Source: Pseudocercospora fijiensis CIRAD86 (Eukaryota; Ascomycota; Dothideomycetes; Mycosphaerellales; Mycosphaerellaceae). Taken from it: DNA of 64,000 nt. Below are positions 11,801 to 23,600 of this stretch, piece after piece. The notes under the pieces are model-generated. The model searched no databases and was not told the DNA's origin. It saw only the letters and a program-made list of their open reading frames with translations. Position 1 is the stretch's first letter; every line of letters begins with the position of its first letter. Both the position numbers and the translations under genes were made by a program. The stretch is taken from assembly GCF_000340215.1 (NCBI RefSeq), contig NW_006921540.1, positions 2,417,486-2,481,485 of the forward strand. Reading direction: 5' to 3'.

Positions 11801-13760
11801 ATATAGCGGCTTCGTTCCGGGGATTAGGTCGATCGTATACTCTACGTCTTCGGGGAGCTTGCGTCTCGCTTCGGGCGTTATAGTAAAGACGTCTTCGAAG
11901 TCTTTAAATTCTTCTAGTAAGGAGGAACCTTTAGCAATATCGCGGAGCTAGCGAACGCTAATCGTATATATATATAGGGCGTTACGTATATCCTTCTAGA
12001 ATTCCTATAGTTCCCGTACGCGTATCGAACGCGCTACGGCTTCGTTCTTATAGGTCTAGGCATCCGTCGAGCTGTCGACGATTACCTTTTAATCGCGCCT
12101 CTAAGGCCTACTAAGAATAATATTAGGGAGGGGCATCTCGAAAGCGTAGAACACTCCGGTAGTAATGCGTTCTTAGCCTATAGAGTCGGCGATCCGTAAG
12201 CGCAAATAATACGCTCCGTAGTAGTATCCTCGGTCGCCCTAGAAACTATCGGTACTAGGTAGTACGGCGTTAACAATCCGCTAAGGCTAGTATCGTAGAA
12301 CGAATTCTTAAGATACTATATTAATGTTAGTAGCATTATCTAATAAGTATTCGACGGACACTTCCCCTTCTTACGTAACGATAGCTCCGCGTACGCGTCC
12401 CGTAGGTACTACTACTACTAAGCTACTTAGTTGAGATTCCGCACCTATCCCTAGCTCTTAGGAGGTGCCTTATCTTTTCCCTTAGCCTTCGAGTCGTTCT
12501 TCTTCTCTTTAGCGTTAGCGGCTACCTTACGTACCGTAGGGTTGTCGTCTTTCTAGAGACAGCAGTTCGGGTACGCGTTCTTATAATAGCCTTTCTAGCG
12601 ATAGCTATAACATTCGACCTTACTAATATTATACCTGCCTTACGAGTTATCGCCCTTCGTATACTTTCCGCCTACGCTACGGTCGCGATTTAACTACTAC
12701 TTGCGGGCCTAACTATTAGATCGACGCTTCTTGCCTTTACTACCTCCGGTTTTATCGTAGTTACGATCCTTACGTTTACTAGACGGCTTATTAGGGGTCT
12801 CGATGCGCGTCGCAAGCTCTACGAGTTCGTAACGCGTCGTTAGTACCGTATAGTATTTAATAATCGCGCTGCGAATCGCCGGCTAGAGTTTAACGAGGAG
12901 ATAGCGGATCCTATACTCCTCGCTATAGTCGCTAAGTTAATCTTCGAGTACTACGAGCTTAAGGGCAAAGCTTTAGACTAACTGTCCCTTACGCTAACGG
13001 GCCGCCTTATACTCGAGGGTTATATCTAGTATACGGTTTATAGGGTCCCCGACGTAGTCCCGATAGAAGGTTTTAAAGTCCTAGTAGGTATAATTCTATA
13101 GGTCCTTAAGGCTATTTTTATTGTGCTATCGCTCCTACGCATTGCCTACGAGGTATATAATACTATAAAGTACCTTGCTTTCGTCCGTATAATAGGTAGC
13201 TCCGGATAGTATAAAGGTAATAGAAGGTTCTCGAAGGAATCGCCTCGACTCCTTAATCGTATCGCCTTTAAAGGGCTTAGGTTCCTTTAGGCGAGGCTTA
13301 ATAGCCGTAAGACTAGCGACTACGTAGCTTATACTAGGCATAGGGGCTACGCTTAGCGTACTTCCGGAAAGAGGTAGTCGATACGAGATAGATTTAGCTC
13401 TCTAAGATTTAGGCCTCTAAATCGACTCGTTAGCTAATTCTTCCTCGTCCTCGTCCTTATCTAGGGATAGAGTCCTCGAAGGACCCTCGCCGGTAGTGCC
13501 GCTACTCGGAGCTAGCGCATCGCCGGCGTCCCTAAGGGTACGAAGACGCGCATTCTCTCGCTTAGCTTTTTAAGCCTACACTTCTAGCCTAAGCACTTCT
13601 TACTTAGCTAGAAATCGTTCGAGCCGTAGGCGGGTCGCTTCCCGGCGCGCCTAATATTCGGCCTCGTATTGTTATATCGCCGCGTCGTTTTCTAATACTA
13701 TAGGCGCTCCTAATGCATTATTCTACGCGTTTCCCGCGCCCGGCGCGTTTAGATCGCTTG
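8820..13760 (-). pseudogene. gag-pol remnant of inner gypsy element
   Basis: On the minus strand: a gag segment near 13135-13341 (YTDESKVLYSI, YLVGNA), and a zinc knuckle near 12540-12605 (C-x2-C-x4-H-x4-C after undoing RIP by eye). Next comes a reverse transcriptase from about 11750 to 11150 with [18 protein letters not shown] and TFYTRYGHFEY-type motifs and a YLDD-like box near 11335-11350. RNase H and integrase follow, and a chromodomain near 8850-9000 (AKKIKKRKAYYFIK, then a W-x-GW..EYNTWE-like pattern). The order gag-RT-RNaseH-IN-chromodomain defines a Ty3/gypsy chromovirus. TAG/TAA stops occur throughout, so no product is made. Confidence 0.85.
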
Positions 13761-13813
13761 CGTTTATCTTTCGGGGTTCTATAGGCCGCTACGAAGAGTA
13801 GACGGTTTAGAAC

Positions 13814-14122
13814 TATAAGAAAATAGGTATATAGTAACGTATAGAACACCCTCTACTAATCGCCGTAGTAGAAAGTAGAACTAAACTATACCTTTCTTAG
13901 AACAGGGCAGAGTGTTTACTATTAACTAGGCTACGCACGGATAGCATATATACCGAGCCGGCAACCGAGTATATCTATACGAGCGACCGAGCTTTTCCGC
14001 GTATACGCTAAGCAGGCTTTGCGCTAGCGAGACAGCACCGTAGTATACGTAATAACATTATATAATTGTTATATAGGCTTGCTAAGGCATAATAGGAGAC
14101 TTTACTTGCTTAGGTTCTTACA
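13814..14122 (-). repeat. 5' LTR of inner gypsy element
   Basis: 309 bp. Its first bases are mutated (TATAAGAA) and its end is intact (TTCTTACA), followed by the target duplication ATACG. Confidence 0.93.
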
Positions 14123-14127
14123 ATACG

Positions 14128-17100
14128 CTTCCCTTTCCTTACGCTCGGCCTCGAGCGATAGAGGGTCTTATAGTAGCGTAGGGTTGCTTCCTATTATAGC
14201 GAAATAAGGTAACACCTTAGTAGATAAGTAGACACTGTTATTATATACGAATTCGGCTAGTTATAGGAGATTAACCTAGTTATTAGGGTTCTTATTAATA
14301 TAGCTGCGCAGGTACTACTATAGCGTAGCATTCTACCTTTCGGTCTAACTATCTATTTATAGATAGAATGCTATAGACAGGCGATGCTTAAGTCTTAGCT
14401 ATAGGCAAATCTTACTCTAATAATAAGATATAAATGTCGAGCCTTAGTTAGAGACTATCCCTTTAGGGGTCCCCTAATAGGTATAGAAGATGTTGTTCTA
14501 TAGCGCTTCTACTATATTAATAGCAGTCTAATCTTTCCGCGCCGGGATATATCGAGCGCCCTTAGTAAACCGGTCTATAACAACTAGGATAGCGTTAAAG
14601 ATATCTTTGCTTCCTCTTCGCTTAGTAGGGGGAAGACCTATAATAAAATCTATTATAAGCTCTGCAAATGGCTTATAAGGGATTAGCAATAAGGACAACT
14701 CGCTAAAAGGCTAATGCTTTAGTGCCTTAATACGTTAATATACGGCATACGTGTTTACGTAGTCCTTTATGTCCCGCTTACTATTTAGCTAGTAGTATAT
14801 ACGCAATAGTAGCTCGTGCGACCTCTCTATACTATAGTAACCGGCAAGCTTACTATTATAGTGTCGCTTAAGAAGTTCTTGTCTAATCGATTGTTTAGCG
14901 GGGACATAGTATCTACCCTTAAACCTTAAGTAACCTTTATCGTCGATCGACTAATTACTCTTACTAGATCGAGTCTTTCGCCTACTTATAAGCTTGTCTA
15001 TACGTTTAGTAGCAAAGGCGTCCCTCTACTAAGCCCGTAACAGCTTATCTATAAACGATTAACTATCCCTATTTGTAAGGTTATTTAATAGCACCCTCGC
15101 TATTAAACGAGGTACGCATTATATATATCTAATAGCACTAGTAGCCGGATTAACTGCAGTAGTGCTATCGCTGTTACTATATATTGCGATGTCGACTAGG
15201 GAGTTATTATAACTTCTCCTATCTATATCCTTAGCCCTTGCCTTAATACGCACTGTTAATACAGTAAGAGCATTAATATACTTTAAGCCGTCGCGGAGTC
15301 CGGTAAGCCGCTTATCCTACGCTTGCTTATTAACAATACGGGCTATAGCAATCTTATGCTACAGGGTTAGAAACAAAGAATTAATGTATTAGGTTTCGCT
15401 GTTATAATTAGGTCGCCTCGATAGGCTATCGGTAGGGTTACTTACGCCTAGCCGGTATAATACATTAAAATCAAACCTAGCGAGGTAGACGGCCTATCTA
15501 GCCTATCGACCTATAACTCTAGTAACCTTAGTAATGCTACGGAGGTTATTATAGTCTATATAGACCTGTATTGTATATTAAGCCCTATCGAGGTAGTGCC
15601 TCTAATGCTTAAAGGCCTCGACAATAGCTAGCAATTCTTGCTCGTAGGTCTCGTAGCGACGCTTAGCGTTAATTATCTTTCTCGAGAAGAAGGCAATTAG
15701 GTACTAGTAATAGTTCTTGTCCGATTATTAGGACATAATAGCTAATATAGCGAACTGTAAAGCGTTAGTCTCAATACGGATTGGTTTACCTAGTACGAAA
15801 TAGTGCAATAAGGGGACTTTAGTAAAGCGTTGCTTTAAGCCGTTAAAAGCGGCTTATGCCTTGTTAGTCTATTTGAATTCTCTAGTCGGGTTGGCCTTAG
15901 TTTTAGTAAGCTTAGTTAGGGGCATTATATGCCTCGAATAGCCCTTAATAAACCGGCGGTAGAAGTTAGCAAAACCGAGGAATAATTAAAGCTCTTTAAT
16001 ACTAGTAGGTGTTAGCTACTTAGTAATAGTCTTAATCCGGTTAGGATTAGCCTTAACACCCTTAGTCGACACGAGGAAGCTAAGGAAGGACACCTCTTTA
16101 GCAGTAAAGGTACATTTAGAAGGCTTGCAATATAGTCTATAGGTCCTTAGACGATCGAGTACCTTGCGTACTATAGCCTAGTGCTCTACAATGTTAGGTA
16201 AATAGATATAAACCAGGATATTATCTAGGTAAACTATATAGAGGTAGTCTAGTAGGCCTAATAGGGCCCAATTAATATAGGACTAGAATATAGTAGGGGC
16301 GTTTGCTAAGCCGAATAGTATAACTAAGTACTCGAAATAGCTATAGCGAGTACGGAAGGCTGTTTTCTATTCGTTACCTTTACGAATGCGGATACGATAG
16401 TACGTATCCTTAATGTCTAGTATAGTATAGTAGTAAGCACTAGAAAGGCGATCGAGGGTCTTATTAATAAGCGGAAGTAGATAGCGGTCTTTAATAGTAA
16501 TAGTATTAAGCCTACGGTAATTAATATATAGACGTAGGCTACTATCCTTCTTTAGTACGAATAGGATAGGTGCACTAGCAGGGCTATTACTGTATCGTAT
16601 CCGGCTATTAGCTAGGTTTTCCTCTAGATACTTACGTAATATAGCAAGCTCTCGTTCGCTAAGATTATAGAGGGGACTAAAAGGGACCTCTTTGCCCTCT
16701 ATAATGTTAATCTTATAATCCGTCTCTTTAAATATAGGCAACGTCGATGCTAGGTAGTGTTTAAACACATTAATATAGGTTTCTCGAATAGGCTCTAGTA
16801 TACGCTTAAGCTATTTAGGGTCTATGCTATTAGGGGGCATAGGTTCATCGTTATTACTACCGAGCAGGTCGGCAGTTGGATTAGCTAAGGCGGAGGCTAG
16901 TATAAGGTTGCTAATAAACAGGACCCTAATATTATTAGGACACTCGCTAATATCGATATATTTAATGTCCTCTCTCCTAGCGATTCTAAATCGCTATTGT
17001 TAACTGCCTAAGTCTATAACTATAGCATAGTGCTTAAGAACAGGGTTGCTAATAACAATAGTAGCTCCCCTATATAGGTTGTCTATATCTACTACGTAGG

Positions 17101-18900
17101 TAGTAAAGTCTAGTAGGCGTTTATTTCCGAGGTCGTCCTTTAGAGCTATAGGAACATAGTAGGCCCTATAGGTTAAGTGCCGAGCGTTATTAAACCAAGC
17201 AAGGGTTAGTAGGTTAGTCCTCGGCAGTTGTCGAAGGTCTAATTGCTTAGCTAGGCGATAGCTAATAAGGGCACTAACTAAATTTCCTAGATCTAGTATA
17301 ACCTTAGTTTGATAGCTAGTGCCCTTCGTATCCTATACAAGGTAGGAGCGTATTATAGCTAGCACAATATCGATAGTCTTACGCCGCACAAGGCTAACAG
17401 TTAGTGCGGCGCTTATTCTTTTTTCGACTAATAAGAAGGTTAGCCTATAGGGGTAGTATTAGCTACTAAAAGGTACTTTCGGTACTTAGCGGTAGCACGG
17501 TCGATTCGGGCCTAGTCCTTAGGTTTATCGCATTAGCCTAGTAGATAGCTAGTACTATTACAATTAAAGCACTTCAATCCGGTTAGAACATTGCTATAGC
17601 TATTGTTGTTAGTTAAGCGGTTAGCGTTATAAGGATACGAGCCCCTTCTACGGCCCCTATCGCGGCCTCCTCTATATAGCCGCCGGCTACGGCCTCTTCT
17701 ACGATCGTTACTGTTCCTATTGTTAGTATTGTTGTCTTAGTAGGAGCCTTAGTTTCCTCCGCGGCTACGGTTGCTACGGTTAGTACTAGCTAGTCGGATC
17801 CTCGATTCTAGTCGTTACTAAAGCTAGACAGCTCGTTTAGCTGTTTCTACTTTAACTATAAATTGAATGCGTATAAGATTAGCCTATTTAAACACACGGC
17901 GGCGGTCTAATTTAAGGACTAATTCCTATCTCAATTTAGGGCGTATTTCGGAGATCTAGATAGAATTAGTTTTAGTCGGGAGGTCGTCTTCGAGGGTCTT
18001 TAAATAGGCCTTAAATAAGCGAGCCGATTAATTAGTCTTTTATTCAGCTCGAAGGTACTAGTCCTAAGCGTGTTGTTGCCTTAGTATAGGGTTTCTAAGG
18101 GTGTCTAGTATAATAGTTTTGTAGGTCTGCTACTAAACAGCGGTCTAATTAGTAAGGGAGTTAAAGTAGTTATCCTAGGTACGCTTTAGGTCTCTATTAA
18201 TATATTGCATAGCATAGACGACTAGCGAATAGTCGTCTAGTAGGGCCCTTAGTGCATTCCGCTAGTTCAATTTACAGTTACGTATATAATTATTGTACTG
18301 CTTACGGCTAGAGCTATTAAATACGGTACAGTCTTTAAGCTTAGCATCCTTCTTTTAAATAGAAGGTCCTACTACTAGTTCTAGTCTAGTAGTAGTTGTT
18401 AGGGCTTCCTATAGGCGGCGAATCTCGAGGAGGTTATCCTTTAGCTATTGTTCTTAACGTAGGGCAGTAAGCCTATTTTAGGTAGCTTCTTAGAGTCTCC
18501 CTACTAGTTAGGGGCCAAAGGCTAGTTAGCTATATCGACGGTTAACAATATTGCTAAGAATGTCGTTAACGGGCAACGATAGGTTATCCCCTTCGATTAT
18601 AGATTCTTTAGTAGGCCCTCTAGTAGGCTCTTTAGTAGGCACCTTAGCAGGAGGCACTTTAGTAGGCACTTTAGCAGGCACTATACCGCTAGCGTTATCG
18701 TTACTAGCGCTGCTAGCGGCAGTACGGTTATTGTTTCGTAATAAACTAGCTATTATAAGGGGCGGCACTAATAATGTATTATTAGCCCCTAAGATACGGA
18801 TATAGCGGAATTAGCGAATATCGGTCTAATATGCTTAACTTAGTATAATAGGCCGTATAGAAGGCCTTGCTTAATAATTAGTACGGTTATTTTAATAGAA
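14128..18900 (-). pseudogene. gag-pol remnant of outer gypsy element
   Basis: On the minus strand, gag lies at about 18800-17450, including a Pro/Thr/Lys repeat region at 18606-18690. A zinc knuckle sits near 17530-17575 (CFNCNST..LLG.CDKPK). A stop-free stretch at 16367-16768 encodes the N-terminal part of reverse transcriptase (LRLYINYRRLNTITIKDRY, LDRLSSAYYYTILDIKD). A YLDD-like box follows near 16200-16235 (reads YLDN), then RNase H and integrase to 14128, where the nested element interrupts. The 133-codon open stretch is by chance free of RIP stops and is not a functional gene. Confidence 0.85.
18606..18690. repeat. Short tandem repeat in gag (Thr/Pro/Lys)
   Basis: Imperfect 12-15-bp units of the type CTTTAGTAGGCAC. 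On the coding (minus) strand they encode repeated 'KVPTK/KEPTR' motifs in the gag of the outer gypsy element. Confidence 0.6.
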
Positions 18901-19025
18901 TAGTACGTATAGGTCCCGTTCTTCGGGCGCAATATAGTTAAATCGATAGTTTTCGTAGCTACACCGCTAAAAGCTTAAAATAAGGACTATCTAGCTACTG
19001 CCTTTAAAGGGTAGATCGAATACTA

Positions 19026-19222
19026 TATAAGAAGGGTTATATTAGTAGGTAGATAGGGTAGTAGTAAATTAGTATAGTATTCGATAGAGATCTAAGAGAA
19101 GAGGGAGAAAGGCAGGCTAGTTAGCCTAACGCTAAGCACTAAGCCCTACCTAAGGCACTAAGACCCTAGCTTTACTCGGCCTAATTATATGCTAATTACG
19201 TATAGCCTCTTTGACTCTAATA
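19026..19222 (-). repeat. 5' LTR of outer gypsy element
   Basis: This 197-bp partner of 5085-5281 is followed directly by the target duplication ATAAC at 19223-19227. Confidence 0.88.
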
Positions 19223-20529
19223 ATAACAACCTGTTTTTAAACTACTATTAGTAACTTTAGCGCCTTTAGCGCCTTTAGCGCCTTTAGTACCTTTAGCGCC
19301 TTTAGTACCTTTAGTACCTTTAGTCGCTTCCGTCGAGGCTCTATAATAGCTATTTATCGTCGTTAATAGTAGTATATTACCTGTCTATAGTCTAGTTAAT
19401 AAGGATAATATTATCGATAATGTTAACTTTGCTCTAGTTATTGTTATAGTTAATAACGACGCTAATATAAACTTCTTAGACCTTACTAACAATAACGCTC
19501 CGTACGAGGCTAACGATAATAACCTATTTAATAGCCTATCGGATATAGACCTTCTATAATTAATACTACTAAAGAGTAGTCGATTACTACTATCTTTGCT
19601 AAAAGACGCTAGCAAAAGTAATTAATACGATAACGACGAGGCATTAAGGCATTAATTGTCGTTGCTATCGTTACTAGACGATTTGCCCTTACTAAGTAGT
19701 CTATTTCTACTATCTATAGTACTATTTATAGCTCTATATTTATTACCTATTCTATTATATACTAGTAAAGACACTTTACTCGATCTACTATAGCTATTAG
19801 GTAGCTCTTATAAGCCTCGTCGTTATTAGAAGCCTTTAATTAGTAAGCCTATAACACCTTCGAAACGCGCTCGTAGAAGGTTATATATAGGTATACTACC
19901 TAAACCGTATCGGATAGATTAATCCTCTCGTACGCTATCTCCTATACTAATTAGACTACTAAAACGACGGATCTAAGGAGAGGTTGTCGCTTCTAAGTAG
20001 TAGAAGTAGTAGTACTAAGGTACAGGCGTAGACTTAGTCGTTTTCGAGCGATTACGGCTATTCGGAACGGTAGAAATCCGAGGTAATTAGCTTTTATAGG
20101 GGTAATTTACAACACCCCGATTTGTATACTAATTTGCGTAGTTTTAGGGCACTTTGTAGGGACTTATAGAACCCTCGAGGTGTGCTAAAGCTACTTTGAA
20201 TTTAACTTCTTAGTTAGTATACGTAGACCTAAGCATACGCTCTCTATTTCGAAATTCGAAACTCGCTCTCCGGTTGATACTCGTATAGTAAAAATGTGCT
20301 CCTAGGCGGCTACGCGTACCTAGAAGTGCGAGCGAAGCTTTCGCCTTATAGCTAGCTAATTAGAAGCCGCCCTCGTTATCGTTTTAATTATAGTTAAGAG
20401 GGTTAGTAAAGAGTATAGAAATCGCATTTTTAACGAAATCGTATATTTAACGACAATTAGTACACTCGTAACCCGGACTATACTAAACAGGCTTGTTATT
20501 GCGCAACGGACAGACTAGGGTAGACTAGA
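19223..20529. mobile_element. Right part of outermost unclassified element
   Basis: This is sequence directly after the outer gypsy target duplication. If the gypsy element is removed, 5084 joins 19228. The plus strand reads as an Asn/Asp-rich, stop-interrupted coding region to about 20100. I do not recognise the protein. After 20100 no coding signal is clear. The right end of the element is not defined, and 20529 is only where the Helitron appears to start. Confidence 0.4.
19255..19326. repeat. 9-bp tandem repeat CTTTAGCGC/CTTTAGTAC
   Basis: Eight units of CTTTAGYRC in a row. The unit length is a multiple of three, so it would give a short repeated peptide if translated. Confidence 0.75.
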
Positions 20530-20534
20530 CTAGA

Positions 20535-20604
20535 GCGGTCTCGAAGGTCGAAGTCTATTATATCGCTATCGCTCTATTTAGACTTCGACCTTATTCGAGA
20601 CCGC
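20535..20604. repeat. Long inverted repeat, possible Helitron 3' hairpin
   Basis: Arms are 20535-20556 (GCGGTCTCGAAGGTCGAAGT...) and 20580-20604, complementary over 22 bp except for a 3-nt bulge (TAT), with a 23-nt loop. On the minus strand the stem is followed by one base and CTAG. Confidence 0.8.
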
Positions 20605-20649
20605 CCCTCTATTTATACTACTAAGCATCCGACATCTCTGCGTCCTTAC

Positions 20650-23600
20650 TACTACTATAGATAAAATCCGAAGCCTCTCTCGGAGCCTCTACCTCCGCCT
20701 CTACCTCCTCTTACTACGCTTACTTCTTACGACGCTCTTAGTCGATCCGCTTCTAATAGCGACGCGCAATGTCTTTAGTAGTATAAACTAGCAGAGATAG
20801 AAGACTACTAGGGTTCGTAGGTAGTTCTAGGCGATACTCGTAGTCGACATTAGTAGCTAATAAGGCTAAATAAGCAGAGCGAGTCTCGGTGGCCTAGTCT
20901 GTAAGCTTAGACTTAGATCTAAGAAGGCGAATAGGAAGGCGGCCTAATATAAGGACATATAGGTTGTAAATAGTAATAGTACTATAGGCAGACGCATTAG
21001 TCTGTCGTATAGCCTCGTTAACCTCCTAGTAGGTCTAGGCATCTTCGGTAGGCTAGCTAGCTTCCTAAGCACCCCGATAAAGGGATAAGAGGCTAGTAAA
21101 CGCAAGAATAAGTCGGATACTATTACGGCCGATTGTGCGAGTACTATCTAAGCGAACGTTAGGCTAAGAGTTCTAGGTTTAGACGATAGTAGTACGAGGA
21201 TCAATCCTCGCCGCAACTAGATAGCTATTAGAAGAGTAGATTATATAGACTAGGCGGAGATTAGGCGTAAATACGAGATCTCGGAATGCTTTAAGTATAT
21301 CGCCTATAGTAGTCTAGTACTAATAACAACCCTTAGTACTAGCAGATGCCTACTAATAAGGATTAATAGGCTGTACCGTAGCTGCAGTTAGCTAGCCAAA
21401 CTCCCGGATAAGCTTGCGGGCAATGTTTACTATATCGTAAGCGAGTCGTTTATCTACGCTAGATATAAACAGGAGTCCGAATAAATTGGTCGGCGTTATT
21501 AGCTAAACACGGTTATAATCGAAGGAATGCTACTAAAGCATAAGAAGGTCGGTTATAACTTAATTAGTATACTAAGCGCTAACAAGATTATTAGGGTTAT
21601 ACGGGTCCTACGGAATATAGGCGATAGTATAGAAGAAGTCGAGAGAGCGTCCGCTATAGGTAGTTAGCAGCTATACGCTACTAGGGTTGTTAAACGTATA
21701 ACGACCCTAACCTTGTATAATCCGAGTATAATCGAATACTAGGTCGATAAGACGTATTATCTTAGGTCGACGTACCCTAGTCTAATAGTCTTCTCGCTTG
21801 TTTACCTACTCGAGTCGACTCTTTATAGCTTAGAGCTATTAATAATTAAGATACTTCTCGCGGTAGACCTCCTAAAAGATCTTCTTACTATCTAGATTAG
21901 TTATAAAACATAGCTAGTAAGAAGTCTATAGAGGACGAGTAGTATCGATAAGTCTAACCTTACGACCGCTAAAGCGGCCGACAAGTACTATACCTAACTC
22001 TACGTATATATAAGACATAAAGGTACGCTTAAGTTCCTCGTTAGACGGACGAACAACTATATACTAATGTTTAACGCCTATCGATAGATTATAGCACTAT
22101 AGAATACATACCGTCGCAAGGGCGGGGGCGAGTAGTAGAAGGACCTTAGTCGATACGAGCTTAATCGCGAAGGATCTGCTATTGCTAGCGCTCGGTATCC
22201 TAGATTTATTAGATAAACAAATTACGCTTAATAGCATAATCGGTACCGATACGTAGCTATTCTAGACGAGTCTACTACGGTCTAAGATAAGTATCTAGAT
22301 AGTATACGTAACTAGAAAGTAAAGGAAAGCCTTTACTCTTAGGCTCGACTGCCCCTATAGTTAGGTTAACGGGCTGCTCTTAGCCTAGAAGCGGTAGGTC
22401 GAGTAGAACGGTCTAGAGGTTAGGATCGTTATCGCTATTATTGTCTTTATATCGCTGCTAATGTCTCTAGCTAAGAGCGTTAAGCAGGCCGTTAAAGAAG
22501 GTAGAGAGAGGCCCGCTATAGTCGAAAGTATAAGAGGATATAAGCGGAGACGAAGGAGGCTTAGGAAGAAATTGTCCCTATCTCCGACGCTCGTCTGTAA
22601 TCCGTATGCGTGCGATACTTGTCTTGCCTAAGTCTCGAATACGCTAAAAGTCGAATGCGTCCTTAATTATAAGACCTATATAGCTTTTAACTTATAAGAA
22701 AGCGATATATATAAGACTAGCCGAGAAATCCTTTAGACTAAGCTTAATAACAGCCTTGTCTAGTATTATACCTTATGCTTTATAGACAGTTAAAGCATAG
22801 GACACTATAAGTAGAAACTGTAGACGCTAATCGTTACGGCTATTAACGTTGCGGCAGATGCGGAAGATAGGGACAATCTTACGTCTAGAGACCTTAAAGA
22901 GAGCGGGTGCATTATCCTTAAGGCCTTCAAATGCGACGAGTAAGTATAGAGGTAGAGTCCGACGGAGGTTCTTATCGCGTACGGATTTAGGCTAGACAAT
23001 GTCGTATAGAATACCTTGCCGACTATTAACTAAACCAAACTTAGTCTATAGGTTAGTAAGGAGCATAAGTTTGCATCCTACTAAAACCTTTAGAAGGGTA
23101 TCTAGATTATAGACGCTCTTGCTATTAATAGTAGCTGTCTTAGAGCGATTTTAATCCGTATAGATAGGCAAAACTAGGTTGCAAATGTCTCGGAGGCGCT
23201 AATAATTAAGTTTATCGACGTCGGCATTAGTAAAGTAGATACGGATAGTATTATCAAAGTCTTTGATACGTGCCGTAATGTCTAGGTACGATATATGCCG
23301 CTTTATAAGTGTTTGCTAGTATAGTATTCGTACCTTACCCGTACGGAGGGCGTCGAGGGTATCGCGGAAGGCGACCTAGTCTAGACTGTCTCCTTCTTAA
23401 CGCATATTAGCCTTAAGAAGGAGGGACTTGCTAAAAGCGTAGTATATCGACTAGCCGGAAATTTCCTCTGCTGTCTTTAGTACGGTATAGAAAAGTAGTT
23501 TCTCGAAGACAGGAGTTAGCTAGCAGAAATCGCTAAAGATAATAATGTTTATTCTACCGAAAGGTAGATTTCTATCTATATAGCATTAGCGAAGGCGTTA

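Larger units (their letters stand above)
7132..14122 (-). mobile_element. Ty3/gypsy chromovirus, inner full-length copy
   Basis: This is a 6,991-bp element with two 309-bp LTRs at 7132-7440 and 13814-14122. Its ends are TGTAAGAA and TTCTTACA, perfect inverted termini when one takes the unmutated base from each LTR. The target duplication ATACG lies at 7127-7131 and 14123-14127. Coding is on the minus strand. It inserted in the integrase region of the outer gypsy element, so it is younger. RIP stops are present throughout gag and pol. Confidence 0.94.
5085..19222 (-). mobile_element. Ty3/gypsy chromovirus, outer copy, split by another
   Basis: The element has matching 197-bp LTRs at 5085-5281 and 19026-19222. 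The target duplication ATAAC lies at 5080-5084 and 19223-19227. LTR ends are TGTAAG... and ...CTAATA (CTAACA before mutation). Coding is on the minus strand, so the LTR at 19026 is the 5' one. Gag, reverse transcriptase, RNase H and integrase remnants run from about 18800 down to 14128. They resume at 7126 after the nested element and end in a chromodomain near 6530-6720. Without the insert the element is about 7.1 kb, normal for a chromovirus. RIP has inactivated it. Confidence 0.9.

Noticed and set aside
16367..16768. Intact 133-codon open frame taken as a gene
   Set aside because: It is the first part of a gypsy reverse transcriptase and stops where the pol continues. It is a chance open part of a RIP-inactivated element.
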